Notes: a model not told the origin generated them from the letters alone. Positions 46,801 to 61,300 are shown, counted from the first letter of the stretch. The stretch is DNA of 64,000 nucleotides from Acridotheres tristis (GCA_037013685.1 CM072885.1:68241785-68305784), one strand, 5' to 3'. Made by a program: numbers and translations.

Positions 46801-49390
46801 CAGCTGTTATTCCACCTGTGGAGATTTCACAGCCTGGGGTACAGGTAGAGTGCAGTGAGGGCTCCTGTGAATTATGACCAATTACCTGTTCCAATTTCTC
46901 TTCTGTTTTTATAACTATTCCCCATTTCCACCTATTCTTAACTAGCTGTTTGGGAGTTCTGCCAGCGTTCAGAATGAACTTCTAATAATTTTTTTATGAA
47001 TGGCAAGGAGGTTTTTCAGCTGGGTAAGCTTGGTAAGTGCAGCACTGGCTTTGTTCAGTTTTTACTGGAGCTGCACAGGCTCTTCCAGCATCTCTGCTGT
47101 TTTGAGCCTGCTGGAGGGCTCAAAAGCTCTCCTCCACAGCATGCTGAGAAGATGTAGGGATCTGTATTTCTGCACAACAGTTGTAGCCCAGTGGTATAAA
47201 ACCCCATTGCAGGTAACAACCCAAACTTTCATCTACAAGACACATAAAACTTCTTTATCTTCCAAGAAAATGGTGCCAGTTGGGTCAGACTCACACTCCA
47301 GGAACAATTTACTATCTGAGTTTGGCTGCTTGTGTTAGACTGTGTCTATGCCATGAAAGAAGGGGAGCCACAGCATTTTCTGTGGGCACAGCTGTGACCA
47401 TGGAGGCATCTTTGCCACACTGCGGTGTTTGGAGGAGTGTGTATTTATTTTTTTCTTTTTTTTTTTTTTTCTTCGTTTCTTGAACTAAAAAAAGTTTTGT
47501 GGAGTAACCTTGAAAGTCTGGATGAGGCCCTACTTAGAGAGACCAGGTAATGCTTTCAAGTCAACCATAAAACCAAGCTAGAAGCAATTGGAATAGCAGT
47601 TAAGTTTAGACAGAGTTAGTTTGTGCTACCTAAGCCTTACTTTAGCTTAAGGACAAGGCTGAACTAGGAAATGTGTTTTAAATACATTAGAAAGTTCTGT
47701 CAGTTTGTTGGTGCTTTTGGTAAAGCTCGGTGAGATCTGAGTTGGCAAACCTCGTGCTTCATGCAGTGCATGCCCAGCTGAGCAGATGGAAATTGGCCAC
47801 CACAGGATGCCTGGGAGCAGGCATGGAAAGCTTTCCTGTGACCTCTACCAATTCCTGCACCTCCCTAAGGCAACAAGGGATATTATCCTCTGACTTCCCA
47901 GCTGGTTCAGTAACTCATTCTTCCTCCTGGTAAAAGAGGTGGTGATCTTTCCAAAGCCCAAAACCTCTGTCCCCTGCCAGGGAAGGATTATCCAGCAGAG
48001 CTGTGAGCAAGAGGATGTGTACTGGGTGCTAGAGCAGGGATAGGGTCCAGTCCTGTGGAAACTGTGGCTCATGGACATCTTGGGACAGGTGTCAGAGGCT
48101 GCCATGGGATGGTCACAGCTTCCTAAACTCAGCCTGGGATTGAAAGAGCTCCAAAGTGACACCCATACCCAAGCTGTAGATTGACATCCAGAGAGTCCAT
48201 CAACTCGCAGGTGCTGCTCTGATGTTAAAAGCTCCAGAGCTGCTTGAACATAATCTGTTCTCCATTTGGTTTCAGGCAAATGCTGCTGGTCTGCTCAGTC
48301 AACAGCTGTGACTCCACCTAAACACATTTTACCCTTCCCTTCAGCTGCTCTGTCCACATGTACAGACACCTTTGGCTTTTAATACCAGCATCATCAAATC
48401 GAATTCATTACCTGGTCCTGTCACTCCTGCTTTGGCAAGGCTTCCTCTTGGCATACCTCAGCATTGTGCTGGGTGGATCTGCCAGACTGTCTTGATGAGT
48501 GGCAATCTGAGGCCTTGCATCTGTGACTAGTTCCCTGTAAATTGTCATGCTGTGGGTGTGAAGCAGCAGGTTTTAGGGAAATTCTGCTTTCTGTCATTGT
48601 CCCTGCTTCCACAGCAGGCTTTGGCTGGTTGTTCCTGCACAGGGCAGAGTGTGCTGGTGACTGCACATCTGCCTAAAGGTCTGCACAGAAACTTTGTGGA
48701 TTACTGAGGCTGGAGTTAGGCTTTTGTTTGTAGGGTTTGTTTCTGCAGAGGAATAATATTAAATAAGTATTGAGTTTTTAGAGGCAGTTTAATGCTTCCA
48801 GAGGCCCACTTGCCTTTTCCTCTCCAAGGTTTTGCAAAACCAGCCTTTGGAGAGAGATGTGTAATCGTGGATGCTGATGAAGAGGAGATGCTTTGGAGGG
48901 CAACCAGAAGTATCTGCAGACCCCACTCCTCCTCTGTGTGCAAACTGAGTTTCTGTCTGCTACTTCTCTGATACCTGGGACCATTTCCCTAAATTAAAAT
49001 AGCTAATTACTCTGTAATAGTTGAGGTTCCTAAGAAAGCCTGGGTGCAGGTGTATTCCTGGACTTCTGTAAGAAATCTCCAGTGTGTCTCCAGTGTGGAT
49101 AACCCCAGTGCAGACATCCATGTGCCCGGAGCAAATGTCCAGTCCTCAAGCAGCACAACAAACAAACACAGAGATGGTAAAATGAAAAAAAAACTCCCAG
49201 AAGAAAGCATGGTTTGATCTAATTTGAAATTTCAGAAGAAAAACATGCTTTTCTGTAGTGATGTTTCAAAACCTAATGATTTCTGTTTCCAATTGACATT
49301 TCGACTTAAGTGTCGTTTCATGTTGAAATCCAGAACAAGAGTTTAAATTTCAGGTCAGCACCCCAAAAGCTCTCATTTTGGATGAACATT
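43805..49390. other. Presumed intron or intergenic DNA, no exon recognised
   Basis: The stretch is mostly unique DNA. A 217-codon plus-strand frame at 44,189-44,842 lies in GC-rich sequence, has no recognisable domain and is treated as chance. A T-rich tract lies at 47,448-47,478. No other feature is supported. Confidence 0.5.
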
Positions 49391-49397
49391 TCAATTT

Positions 49398-49940
49398 CAC
49401 AGAATCACAGAATAACAGTTTGGAAGGAACATCAAGGATCATCTGATCCAGCCTTGGATCAAAAGCAAAAGCACAGTCTGAACAAGATGGCCCAGCACCG
49501 TGTCCAGCAAATATTAAAAGTGTCCAATGTTGGGGAATCCACCACATCCCCAGGGAGATTATTCCAATGGCTGATTGTTTCCATTGTGTACAATTTTCCT
49601 TTTCTGCCCAGCTGGACTCTCCCCAGGAGTAACTTGTACCCATTACCCTTTATCTTTTCCATGTGGCTCCTAGTAAGGAAGGAGTCTCCATTTCCATGGT
49701 AGCCATCATTTAAATGCTGGAATATGGTGATAAGATCTCCCCCAAGCCTTCTTTTCTCCTCTTCTCTCTTCTCTCAGCCTCTCCTCACTGGCAGGCTTCC
49801 CACTGCTGTGGTCATCTTTGTGGCCCTTCTCTGGACCCTCTCCAGCCTGTCCACATCTTTCTTTTTTGCACAGCAAGGACCAAAATGGAAGACAAGATTC
49901 CAGGGTTCCTGCATTTGTACAGTGCTGGTAAACAGAGGAA
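49398..49940 (-). mobile_element. CR1 LINE 3' end with ORF2 C-terminus
   Basis: The plus strand starts CACAGAATCACAGAATAACA, the reverse complement of the CR1 terminal repeat, and continues with TTGGAAGGAAC. On the minus strand the encoded segment KLYTMETISHWNNLPGDVVD followed by SPTLDTFN matches the CR1 ORF2 tail pattern (FFTLRV..HWNRLPREVV-ESPSLE.FK). The element retains its 3' end and about 540 bp, is 5' truncated, and has stops and frameshifts. It is the best-preserved CR1 3' terminus in the window. Confidence 0.92.
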
Positions 49941-50916
49941 ATTCTGCTGAAACATTTTGAATGTTTTGTTTCTATCAATAATATCTTCCTTCCCACTCCT
50001 GCATTTTCAAATCAAGAGCATTTGGAATTGTTCATACTAAGAAACATTGTAATATTTGGACCTTTCATCCCTATTTGAGATGCAGGCAAATGCTGAAATC
50101 CCAGCCCTTCCTTGGGGAACTGAGATTCTATTCTCTGACCAGATTCACAAAAGTATATTTCCACTGGTTTTGCTGGCTGGCTACTTCAATACTTTGTCAG
50201 TGATGACTTGTAATTCAGTGCAGATTGCACCCGTGGTGTGTCCACATGGCTGGAGAGGCTGAGGGCAGTTAATCTTTCTTGCTCTGTGTTGTGCTTTCAA
50301 ATTTATATCCAGATTTCTTTCCAAAGAAGAAGTTCCCTTCCGAACCAGCATTTGGTAGTGCTCTGCACAGCTGCCTGGTTCATGTTCCATGCACAAATGA
50401 GGATCCTGGTGCTCTCCCAGTCTAGCTACAAGCTGTTCTATGAAATCAGGATGTTTTAAAATTTCAGACAGTTTCTTGGTTGTCTATTGTTTGCAATCTC
50501 ATAGCTTGCCATATATCTTTCTCCTCAGAAGTTACTTTTCCCCCTTCCCAGCATTGTGGGGAGGTTTTTCCTGCCGGGCTCTGTGCAGTGTGTCTGTGGA
50601 GCAGTTTTATGGTATTCCCCAGATGCATGCTTTTGTCAGGCTGCCTCAAAGCGTCATCCAGAGAACAAGAAATGTCCTTTTCTGTCTGGCTTTGAGGTGT
50701 TATCTCCCCTCTTCCCAAATGCAATTGGCTCCATCTGCATCCCTAAGCTGTTTTGTTTGGAGCAAGGAGAGCTCAGAAAATCAAGGAAGGCCACACACAT
50801 AAACAACTGTGTGTGAAATCAATTAATCTAAACGAGCAGGAGACTTGTTCTTGAAGGGGAAAAGCCTGTTCTCACAGAAACCTCCCTTGTGTGTGGTGGG
50901 ACTGTTACAAACATTA

Positions 50917-50930
50917 CATCACTAGTGATG
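50917..50930. repeat. 14-bp perfect palindrome
   Basis: CATCACTAGTGATG is its own reverse complement. No function is assigned. Confidence 0.95.
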
Positions 50931-53900
50931 AGCTAGGTGAGTGCATTAACCTTTTTGGCCAATATTTAGGGGAAGAGTGGTGTTTGATTGTGTTTGAAGA
51001 GCTCACCGTGCTCTTTGTATTTTAACAAGTGATTTTCATTATGGATGAAATGGTAGCATGCTAAAGCAGGAACTGCAGAAGGGACTTGAATTTTGACATC
51101 TTAACTTCAAATATTTGCATCATAAATTTGGTTCCAAGCATTGCACTCACCCAGTCAGGGATGAGAAGATCATTATTATTAGCCTGTCATTCTTAAGTGC
51201 TTGGGTAACAGACATTGTCAGTGATACATACACAACCTATAGGACAGGAATTACTTGCAGGATTTTTTTAAAAAACAATTTTTTACCTCTAATTAGAGAA
51301 AAATCTTCTATTGCTTTTTAAAAAGTGAGATAAGAAAAAGAGGTTTCCTCAGCTCTCCTGCAGGACGAGGGTTATTCACTTCTCAGCACATTGTAGGGTG
51401 CCCAGGGGCCAGTAATTACAATCATATCCCAGTCTCACTCTGCACCTCTTTAAATAATAGTCTCTTCTCCTGGCTGTCTGGGGCAGAGATAACAGGAGCA
51501 AAAAGCTGTGCTTGGCCTCTCTTGGCTGAGGGAAGGACATGGATATAAAGCCTGAAGAGAGCACACTTTAGGGGAAAGGAGTGGAAGTCTGGGAGACAGC
51601 CACTCCACTCTTGAATTGTCACAGGAGAGGATGAGGTAGTGCAAGCCTGAGAAATCAAAAGTCTCTGTGCTTGTTACTCAGACATTAAAGTTTTACTATG
51701 TCCACGAGTCCTCCCTGACTCCACCTTGCCTCCCTTTTGGGGATGAGGAAAATAGTAAGAGAAGTGGTTTTGTGTTTTGCACTGAGGGCTCCTTAAGGAA
51801 TCGTTCCCTGCTTGGGCCAGCTCGGAGCTGAAAGTTCATCCTTTGGAGTGAGAGTTTCCCAAAGACTTGAACTAAAGCCAGCCCTGTTAGGCAAAGCTGC
51901 CTAAAGGGGTCTTGATAGGATACTCCTGTTCACACAACTTTGTTATGTTTTGCTGTGATTTCTTAGTTCATTTCTAGCATGCAACGGATTGTTTTCCTGA
52001 TTTGAGAAGTCTTTTATGACTAAGTGTGTAGTTTCTTCAGCTGAAGCCAGGAGATTGCCCCACAAGAAGCCAAGAAGATGCCCTGTGTTCCTGTGTGGCA
52101 GAGAGAAGGTAGACAGCCCTCCTGTAGCTTTCTGGCTGGAAACATCTCTGCTTCATCATCTGGTTCATCATCATCACCTCCTACAACCAGCTGGTGCCAA
52201 AGCCCTGCCTGGTGGTGCTTTTGAGCAGCCACTGCCTTCTATTCTTCTAATCACAATAATTTCACCTGTTTGTTATCTGATTTGATGGAGGCTGAGGAGG
52301 AGATCACTTCCCAGAGCCCTGAGGGTAAAACCTCAGCTTCCTAGAGCTACTTTTATTTTCTAACCCTCCCACAGCCCTGGGGTGATCCCCTGGAAACATC
52401 TTGAGGTGCCTTCTGAAATACACCAAGTCATTTGCAAGTTAGTTGTCTCTACACCTCTGAAATTCCTCTCCCTCGGGCACTTTCCTAGATCCCAAAAGCA
52501 ACCAGTGTGCTTTTTCAGGCACCCAAGTATCACTGCTCAAGTGGCTTGTTTTCCTCATTTCACATCCATGAAAGGAGATTCTATGTTCACATGGGCTGAT
52601 GCTTGATGGTGTTTACACCATTTTTCTCTCAAAAGCCTCTAGGGAAAGGGTAGATGCTGTTTTTTTCTGACTCTCAGATGGAAATACAAAGAACACCCAA
52701 CAGTACAAATAAATTAAACTGCTGATTTCCAGGACTTAATTACAACTGTTGGGTTTGCTGCCTGACCTGAAAATAAAACTCCTCTTGTGAGGTTTCCTTG
52801 TTTTGGGGTTTTGCTTGTTTGTTTATGCTTAACAAAGCAAGTGAACAAGAACCACACTCCTGAGTAGGAGAGGATGGTTTGGCTGGCTTGTTTTCCTGTA
52901 TTCCTGCCTGGTTTGTGCTCAGCCAGTTGTGCCCCACAGTGTGCTTTGGGAGGGGCATACTGGGCTAAATATATCTGTACTGCCTGTGAAATGCAGTATG
53001 GGGTGCTGCGTCATTTGGTGGAGTTCACTTGGAAACTAAGGTGGGAAGCCAGCTTTTATTTTCAGCCATGGGTCAGATGCATTGGGCAGTTGTCTCACCC
53101 AGATTTTTAGTCTTGATCAGGAGTTTGTCCTTGCAAGACAGACATAAAACCTGCTCTCCAAATAAAAAGCCAAGCTCGTTGCAGCGACAAAATCACACTG
53201 GGGCAGCCGTATTTTTCTTGCTCAGTAACTAGATTTACAATCTGAGAGCTTGTTCAGATAGATTACCTTGAAAGCAGCAATGAAAGTCATAGCTCAAATA
53301 TCATGGCTTAATGAGTAGAGGAGCTGCAAGCTCTAAATATATCAGAAAGAAGCCCAGCACTGGCAGTACACTGACAACTGGAGACCTTGGGCTTTCCCTG
53401 GTGGTGGAACAGAAATGTATCCCTCCACAAAATGTGTGAGGAACGGATGCAGCTTGGTGACTAAAGAGGGCTTGGGTTTTGCAGTTTCTAGTTCTGCTTT
53501 TTGGCTTGCCTTCCACTGCTCTTTCTGCTGGTGCAGCGGGAGTGATTTCAGGAGAAAGGAAGATATTCCTGGGGTGTGGAAGTGTCAAGGGGTGGTCTCT
53601 GCCACACCCAAATAGCAGCAGGGAGAGTGTGGATGCTGTGGTGAGATGAATCTGCTGGGACTCTGGGGGACATTCTCAGGCAGAGAGCTCATGGCACGCT
53701 GGGGTCCTGGTCTAAAGTGAGAGATCTGAAGGCTCTGGGATATGCACTTCATGCATATAAAGGCTTCCAGATTTCACTTGGAGGATTCAGTTGTGAGGGT
53801 GAGGGCTGTGAGCTGAGATTTACAGGGTTAACCCAGCCTCTGTGACTTCTGTTAAACCTGAGTGGCTCCTTTCCTTAGTGAGCTTCACCTGGGCACTGAC

Positions 53901-56900
53901 ACCTGCAGGCAGCAGAGAGTGCAAAGATTACAATTACCATTTAAACCAGCCCAGGTGGAGTTTATCCTCTCTGTTACTCAGGACTGTGAGAGAGCAGGGA
54001 GGTACTTTTCTTTAGCTTCGTCTCTGGGCTCTGTGTCTGGTCCTGCTGTTTTGACTGTCCACGGTTCATAGGAAGGTGGTAGGTAATTGAACAATACTGG
54101 CAGGTATTGTAGAAATTTGGTCGCTTTCTATCTCCTTGAGTTTCTTGTTCTTTATTGCTTGGTGCCTTAGAGCATGTTGCAGCTGCTGTATCAAATGCTG
54201 TGGGTGCAGACTTAATATTCATGGCTTTTTATGTTCATGGATTTTATTCAGTTGTGTGACAATGGCAGTCTGCAGGAGGTGCCAGAAAGATGCATTTGTT
54301 AGGTGAGGAGGCACTGCTTGGCAGCGTCTCACTTCAGATTATTAACTAAACCACAGCAACATGCAGTTAACCATGCAAAAATCAGTGTTGCTCCTGTGTG
54401 AAGTTTGCTCCCTCCCTTCTTTCCCTCCCGAGCCCTTCTCCCTGTGGCTGTCACTGCTGTGGATCTCCTCCTGGCCAGGCATGTCTCATGTCAGCGGGTT
54501 TTGGAGAGGATCTGTGGCCTTGCCTTAAGTCTGGGAAAGGTGAAATTTGCTGGATTGGTCACTGTCCCTGCACAGAGGGCAGGCTGTGTGAAACCCATGA
54601 TAATGCTGTGCTCATAAGGACAGCATGAGGTTTTTGTCCCTTGGTAGTGCTGCTGGTGCCCAGGCTGGAGTTTCTGGGTTGCTCTGGCAATACTAAAGGG
54701 ATGTGGTGTGTGTTTCAGTATGTTAATAACCCCAGTCCCTAGATCCTGCCTGCAAAGGGCAGCTGATCTGGAGATGCTGGGTTCCTGAACTGCAGGTTCC
54801 CAGTCCTGTCAGCAGGGCAGTGTGAGGCAGTGCCAGCAGCTGTGCTGGGCAGGAAAAGCCTGCACCCCTCCACTAGTTCTGCTCCTTGTTCCAAGTGAGA
54901 GCATTAAACTACATCCTGGCAACCCCTGCTCTCCCTTTGGCTTCCACGTGGACCTCTCATTTTGGTGATTTAAGAGAGCATTGGGTGAGTTCAGGGCTGC
55001 AGTTTTGGGGAGCAGCCCAGCCTTACAGGAGGAGTTCATTCAGCCACCCCAGCCGTGGTCTTCCCTGACCGTGGTCAGCATTGATCCAAGGGGATGGGGT
55101 AAGAGCAGGAAAGCAGCTTTGGGACTAGAAAAAGTAGAGATGGAAAAGGAAATGAACAGGGATGTGGTAACCTAGATGGGATATGGCATAAGAGAAGGAA
55201 GGTTTGGTCATCCACCCCAGTATTGACACTGTTATTACACTGGTGACCGTGGCAAAAAATCTCAAGTAACTGATGGTGTGTGGAAGGAGCTGGGCAAGGA
55301 GGGGGTGTGATGACACAGAAAATTAACTCCACTCCCATGAGTTTTTTCTCTGTTGGCATCTATCGCTGGTTCTGTATTTTCTCACCGTGCAGAAAAACAA
55401 AGTAGGAGATAACTTTGTTTTATTCCTCAGTCATTAATTGCTCATTCCTGTGCGGTTGTTCCAGGGGGAAAAAAAGTAAAAAAAAAGAAGTAGGGCGTCA
55501 TATCATGGGAGAAATGATTTTTTTCATGGGATATAAAACTTTGTGTGCAAATGGTGAAGGTCTCCTGGCAGTGATGCTAATCCTGCCCAGGTCTGACTGT
55601 ACAGTACTTAATGTAAAACATGTGATAATTCCTTCTGTAGCCTCAGTAGAAATCTCTCATTTCCTCAACAAGCGTGCTGTGTTCCTGTGTCCTGCTAAGC
55701 TGCTGCTGTGTGCCACCCCAGCAGCCCTGCCCGAGCAGCCTGCCTGCTTTGCTGGGTGGTTTGGAGCCCTTTGATGGCAAGGCACTATTTAATTATCGGC
55801 GGTGTTATGTTCCCAGGGCTCGCTACATGAAAGCAAAATACCGGCAGCCTGTAATTAATCTAAGCTAATGTGCCACTGTTTACACTCCATCTCGGAAACC
55901 AGACAGATGTAAGAAGACACCCAGCCTTCATCTGGGATCCTCCCAGGTTATTTCTGAGCTGTCTTTGGAGAACTGTAAAGTCCCTCAGAAATGAGTACCT
56001 TTAACTTTTCTGGGGAATGAGTGGGGGACTTTGTTTCCTAGCAGGGAGCAGGGTTCATGCCTTTTGCTTGCCTTACCACAGCTGAGCTGGCTGGCATGGG
56101 ATGGGATGGGAGCGTGTAACTCCTCCAGTAGTGGTGAATTCTGCAGTGTGAGAGGGTGAAACAAGTCCTGCTGCCTCCATCTCTCTTCCTCCCCTGACTT
56201 TTTGCTGGCCTTGGGGATGTGTGGGATCTCCTTGGTGGAAGGACAAGCGATTCTCTGGGACTCCGGTCTGAAAAATAAAATATCATGCATTCATTTCTGA
56301 TCGCCCTGCTACAAATATTTAACAGAACAAGGTGATGAAAATGCCTGGAGGTGTGGAAAGACTGAAAAAGATTATGCATCCTTCATTAGAGTGAAGAGTA
56401 ATAAAAAGCAACGTGACAAAAGTATATAAACTCAGAAGTACAGGGAAGTAAACCAGGCATTCCTGTGTATACTTTTATGTAATACAAGGTTTCCAATGAA
56501 ACCGAAATAAAACATCTGACGCACGTGAAACTTATTTATTTGTTACAGCACATAAATAATTGCGACTGAGAATGTTGTAGAATGCAGAAAAGATTAGATA
56601 TGTGGATAAAAATCTTGCGGTTTATTAATTTTACTCTCATTTAATTTTAATTAACTTTAATTTTAGCTCATTTAGAAGGTATGGAGCTTCCTTCTCCTGG
56701 ACAGTCTTCTAGCTGCAGCCAGTTAAAAGCTCTTCCTGGCCCTATAAACCTCCAGTGCCTTCCTCTGAGACATCTGATACTGGGCACTAGCTTAGAGGAG
56801 TCACTGCCTAAGCCTAAACATTCCAGAACATCTCTGCATTCAGTGATTACCAGGATCAGAGGTGGCCACAACTTTCTAATCACGTGAAGGCTGAAATGTA

Positions 56901-58327
56901 GGATATGAGGCTGCTGTTGTTTTCCTCATGGACTGCAGATGCAAGGTGACAATTGCCTGTCTTGTCAAACCACCCTGGCCTGAGTTAGCTCTTTGCCAGT
57001 CATCAGCTCCGGCGTTGTGGTGGATAGGTGACCTCTGCAGGAGGAAATGTTACATCATCAGGGCCTGGGCAGCTCCATCCTCTTGGGGCACAGTGCATTT
57101 CAGGTGTTCCCATCAGCATCTTTTTTCCAGCAGCGTGTTTCCTTCAGACTCAGTGAGTTGTAAGCAGCTCAGTCATGTGGGGAAGGCTTTTGCTGGGTTT
57201 GACTTTTCTTGGTGGCGGGTGTGTCTTTGGGCTCTGATTGTTTTCAGTGGGCAATGATTCATCCGCTCACACTGCACTGTGTGCCAGGGCATCCTGGGGG
57301 TGCCCAGGACAGGCTCTCTACTTCCACACCCCAGCATCTTGCTGGGTGATCACAGGTAACCTGCCAGCATCGCTGGCCTGGAGGGGATTAAGGATTGTAA
57401 TATCCAGCAGAGGGTGCTCCAAAGCAGATATCCCAAATAATCGGGTACTGCTGCACCTCTGCATTTCAGTTCAGTTCTTGGTGGCAGAGTGGGCGGGGAG
57501 GAGCAGACCTAGAGGAGGCACAGGTGGTGCTGAACACCTGGCACCCGTGCAATAGCACTGTGGGGTGGGGCAGTGTTATCCTGGACTAGTTCTTGTTTGA
57601 TCCCATGGATGTGGAGAATGCACAGAGCATCCTCCTCAAGCACGGTCTGCAATGTAGTTTCATCCAGAGAGAATCCCATTTGCAAGCTCTAAGGCTGCTC
57701 AAAGTTGCAAACCACTTGCATGAGTGGTGGGGGATTTTCTTCAGAAGGGATCCCCTATTTGATCTACAGTGCTGGTGTCTGTCTCTGTGCTGCTGTGAGT
57801 CCCTGTCACCTGTGTTGAGCCAAGCCCTTTGTCATACAGGTGTGTGCAGGTCCTTTGGCTGCCCTCTGTTCCAGCCTGTGAACTGAGCTTATGCCTAAAT
57901 CGAACTGAAACTCTCCAAGGGCATCTTGGTCAAAACTTCCAAGTTTGATCACATTTTTTACTTGCCCGAGCTGTGTGATACAGTGCCAAACTCCAACTTG
58001 CTCCTGGTTGTGCTGAGAAGGGTCACAAACCTTTTGGTGAATCTCCAGCAAGCTTGTGCCAAATCTCAGATCCACGAGGGTTTTTCAGGCTGTGTGTTGT
58101 AAATTGTCACATGGCTCCAAAATGGAGTCCCCAGAGCAAACGTAGGATGTGATCAGAGCACTGGGATTAGGGAAGGAGAGGACAAATTTTTCTTCAGGTA
58201 ATTATAGGCAGCTGAGTTGCCTGTGGAAAAAAGCCTTCAGCTAATGCTCAGCACCTTTTGAGAATTTCTTGTAGAGTAGGCATCACTGAACTCCCTCACA
58301 TCAAAGGGGGAAATACCTGTCTGGTCC

Positions 58328-58352
58328 TTAATCCAAGACTCTCTTGGATTAA
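58328..58352. repeat. Perfect 11-bp inverted repeat with a 3-base loop
   Basis: TTAATCCAAGA (58,328-58,338) is followed by CTC and by its exact reverse complement TCTTGGATTAA (58,342-58,352). It could form a compact hairpin in DNA or RNA. There is no flanking gene or terminator context. Confidence 0.95.
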
Positions 58353-61300
58353 AGAAAGATTCTAGGTCTTGATTATATAAAATCCAAAGACTTCATTTCT
58401 TTCCTCACAAATCTTCCTTATTTTCCCTAATGACTTTTCTACTGAAAAAAGTCCCAGAATGTTTTATCAGCGTATCTAATTAATAGCACATAATTCACCT
58501 TTGTGGTGCTCACTTACATAGGGTTTTGCATCGGTGTCTTTCAGTGCATTTTACAGAAGAGATTCTTCTTGTGATCTCGCTTTTGCACGTGGGGAAAGCA
58601 AGGGAGAGGAAAAGGAAGGAGAGACACGCTTAGGTCATGCAGCCAACCAAAGGTGGGGTCAGCAATAAAATTCCAGGTTCTTGGATTTGGGCAGTGCTGG
58701 AGCCACTCTTCCAAGCCTCAGATTGCATTTAAGGCTGGTGGAACACAGCAGCCATTGAAACAATTCAGGACAGAGCGGGGAGGAAGGCAGAAATGTAATT
58801 ACACACCGGGGAGCGGTCACGTAGCCAAGTGCCAGTGTTTGTGCAAAGCTTGGTGTTGTCTTTAACAGCCACCAGTGTGGTCAGGCACCCGTTTATTTCC
58901 TCTGAAACACAACAGGTCAGCGTGGTGCTGGAACACTGGGGCAGTGTTGACTCAGAGGAAGGAGCTGCACTGCCTGAGTCACACACGTGGCTTCCAAAGG
59001 ACCACGGTGTCCCTGGACCAGGGGCTGCCATCCTGCTGAGGTCAGGTGAAAGCATCACCTGGACTGGTCTGGCTGCAGTTAAATGAAAAGAGATACTGAG
59101 AAAAACACATCTCACTCTAAGGGCTAGAAGGGTTTTGTTTTGGGGTTTGTTTTCTTTTTCTTCGTGCTTTGTTTGTTTGTTTTGTGAGCTTTTTTTATGA
59201 TTTTATCTTGAAGTCTAGATTTTCCCCTTTTTCCCCCTTTAAAAAAAAAAAAAAGAGAACCTAATTTGGTAATAATAGTATGGTTTCAAAAGTACTTGTT
59301 TAGCCAGTGCTGACTGTATGCTTACACAGCTACCTCTGGCCTGGGAAAGATTGAAACCACAATGGCTAAGTATAGAGGCCTCTAAAATATCTTCATATAT
59401 GCAGTGCCTGAGTACACAGACAGAACTGGTCTCTCTTCTGTCTACAGGAGCAATATTTTCCATAGGATTTGTATTGACAGAGGTTTTGCCCCTGCGTATT
59501 TATTAGCATAAAGATCCTCCAGAAATGCATCCATGTGCTGAATCCCATTCCATGGCCACCTTCAGCCCGATATAAGAAATATTTTCTCTTCCTGAAGAAG
59601 GGTAAGCACTTTTTCCTTCTGTGCTGCAGCAGACTCTTGACTCTGGATGGGTTTTTTTTAATTTTTGTTGTTGTTGTAGTTGTATTGGGTGGGTTTTTTT
59701 TCTTTCACTTTTAAAGAAAGTGGGGGACTATTGCCAGGATTTCAGCCTCAGCTTTTGAGAATAACTCATGCATGAAGGAGAGATGCTCCCATCCTTAAAC
59801 TGTGAAGGATCCGTGGACTAAGTGACCAGAGCTGTGATAGATGCATTCACCTCTGTAGAGAAGGCACATCCTTGTGCAGTGTGACACTTGCTGCTGGGAT
59901 GAATTCCTCTCTGCAGCCTGTTTTCTGCAGTCTGAATCTGTGTCTCTCTTGGAGCCTAACCCCTGACTTCTCTGTGTGCCTCCTTTTTTTGACTTAAACT
60001 GCCTGCAGTTTTTGGGTGGTTGTGGGCAAAGCAGTTTTTCTGTTCCTGCTCTGTGAGTGTGATACCTCAAGCATGTCCTGCCAATTCCCAGCTGCGGGCT
60101 AGGTTTGCACTGACACAACATATTCCTGGTAAATGACAGATTGCTCTGAGCTGGGGCTGGCGTTCCTCGCTCTGCACGTTGCTGTAGGCAGCGTGTGACA
60201 TTGTTCTGGTGGAAGGCAGGGGCTGCTAGGAGTGGCACACTGAGTGCTTGCCCAAATTATGTGCTCCAGGGAGCAGCACCTGGTGCGGGAGACACGCAGA
60301 TGTTGTGTAGGTGCTCCTCAGGCACGTGTAGATTCTCCTGTCGTGGTTGTCTGTCCTGGCTCTGGATCCTCTGCTGGCACACCAGCAGCCTTGGAAACCC
60401 CCCAGCTTTCATAATTATAATAACTTGTCCTTCCTTTCTGGAAACAGCAGCTTCTTTAAATGTTTGTAACAATATGCAGCCGAGCATATAGACAGTCCTT
60501 TCAACACCCAGCCTGTGTCTGACACAGCACAGCTCCAGAGCAGTGACTGCAGACGTGTTTGGAAACCCTTCTGTCTGCAGGGCCCCTTCTTCAGGCCAGA
60601 AATGAACGTGTATGAGAACATGTGACAAGTTACATCTTCATTATAATATATACCTTAACAATGTTATAATATTGAAACATATGAAATCTGCATAGCATCC
60701 TGGTGAGGTAAATCTCTTTATGTTGTTGGGATTCTGGTTTCAACTCTCACTAATATTCTTGAGGATAGTAATAGTTTCCAGACATGTTTATCATACATCT
60801 AGAAATCTACCTGTACAATGCAACATGATAACTGGGCTCTTCACAGAGGTGGAGTTGAGGCATCTGAGGTGCATCTGCAAGGACACATCCAGGATGGAAG
60901 AGTCTGTCTGAAACAGAAAGCTCATCAGCTTTTTTTTCTGTTGCCACTTTTGGAGAGCATTAAAAACACATCTTAATCTGGGGGGGAAAAAATAAAAATA
61001 TTTGAGGTGGATAGAGAGAAAAATTATTAGAAGTAAACTGGAAGTGGTTGAGTAAGGGGGCTGCAGACTATATACAGGTAAGATAAATCTTTTTCAGAAA
61101 TTATCCAAGTATATATGATCCTACCTCTGTACAGAATTTGGATGCTGGTCTCTGGAGGTCCATGGTGATACTGTAAGCAGGGCTTTTCAAGGTTATCTGT
61201 GGACAGCAGACTTTGTATAAGCAGAAAGACTTAGGACTCCAGCAGCAAGGATCACCAGTGGTTCTTGGGAACAGCAGGCTGGGGGAAATCTGCTTCCTTG

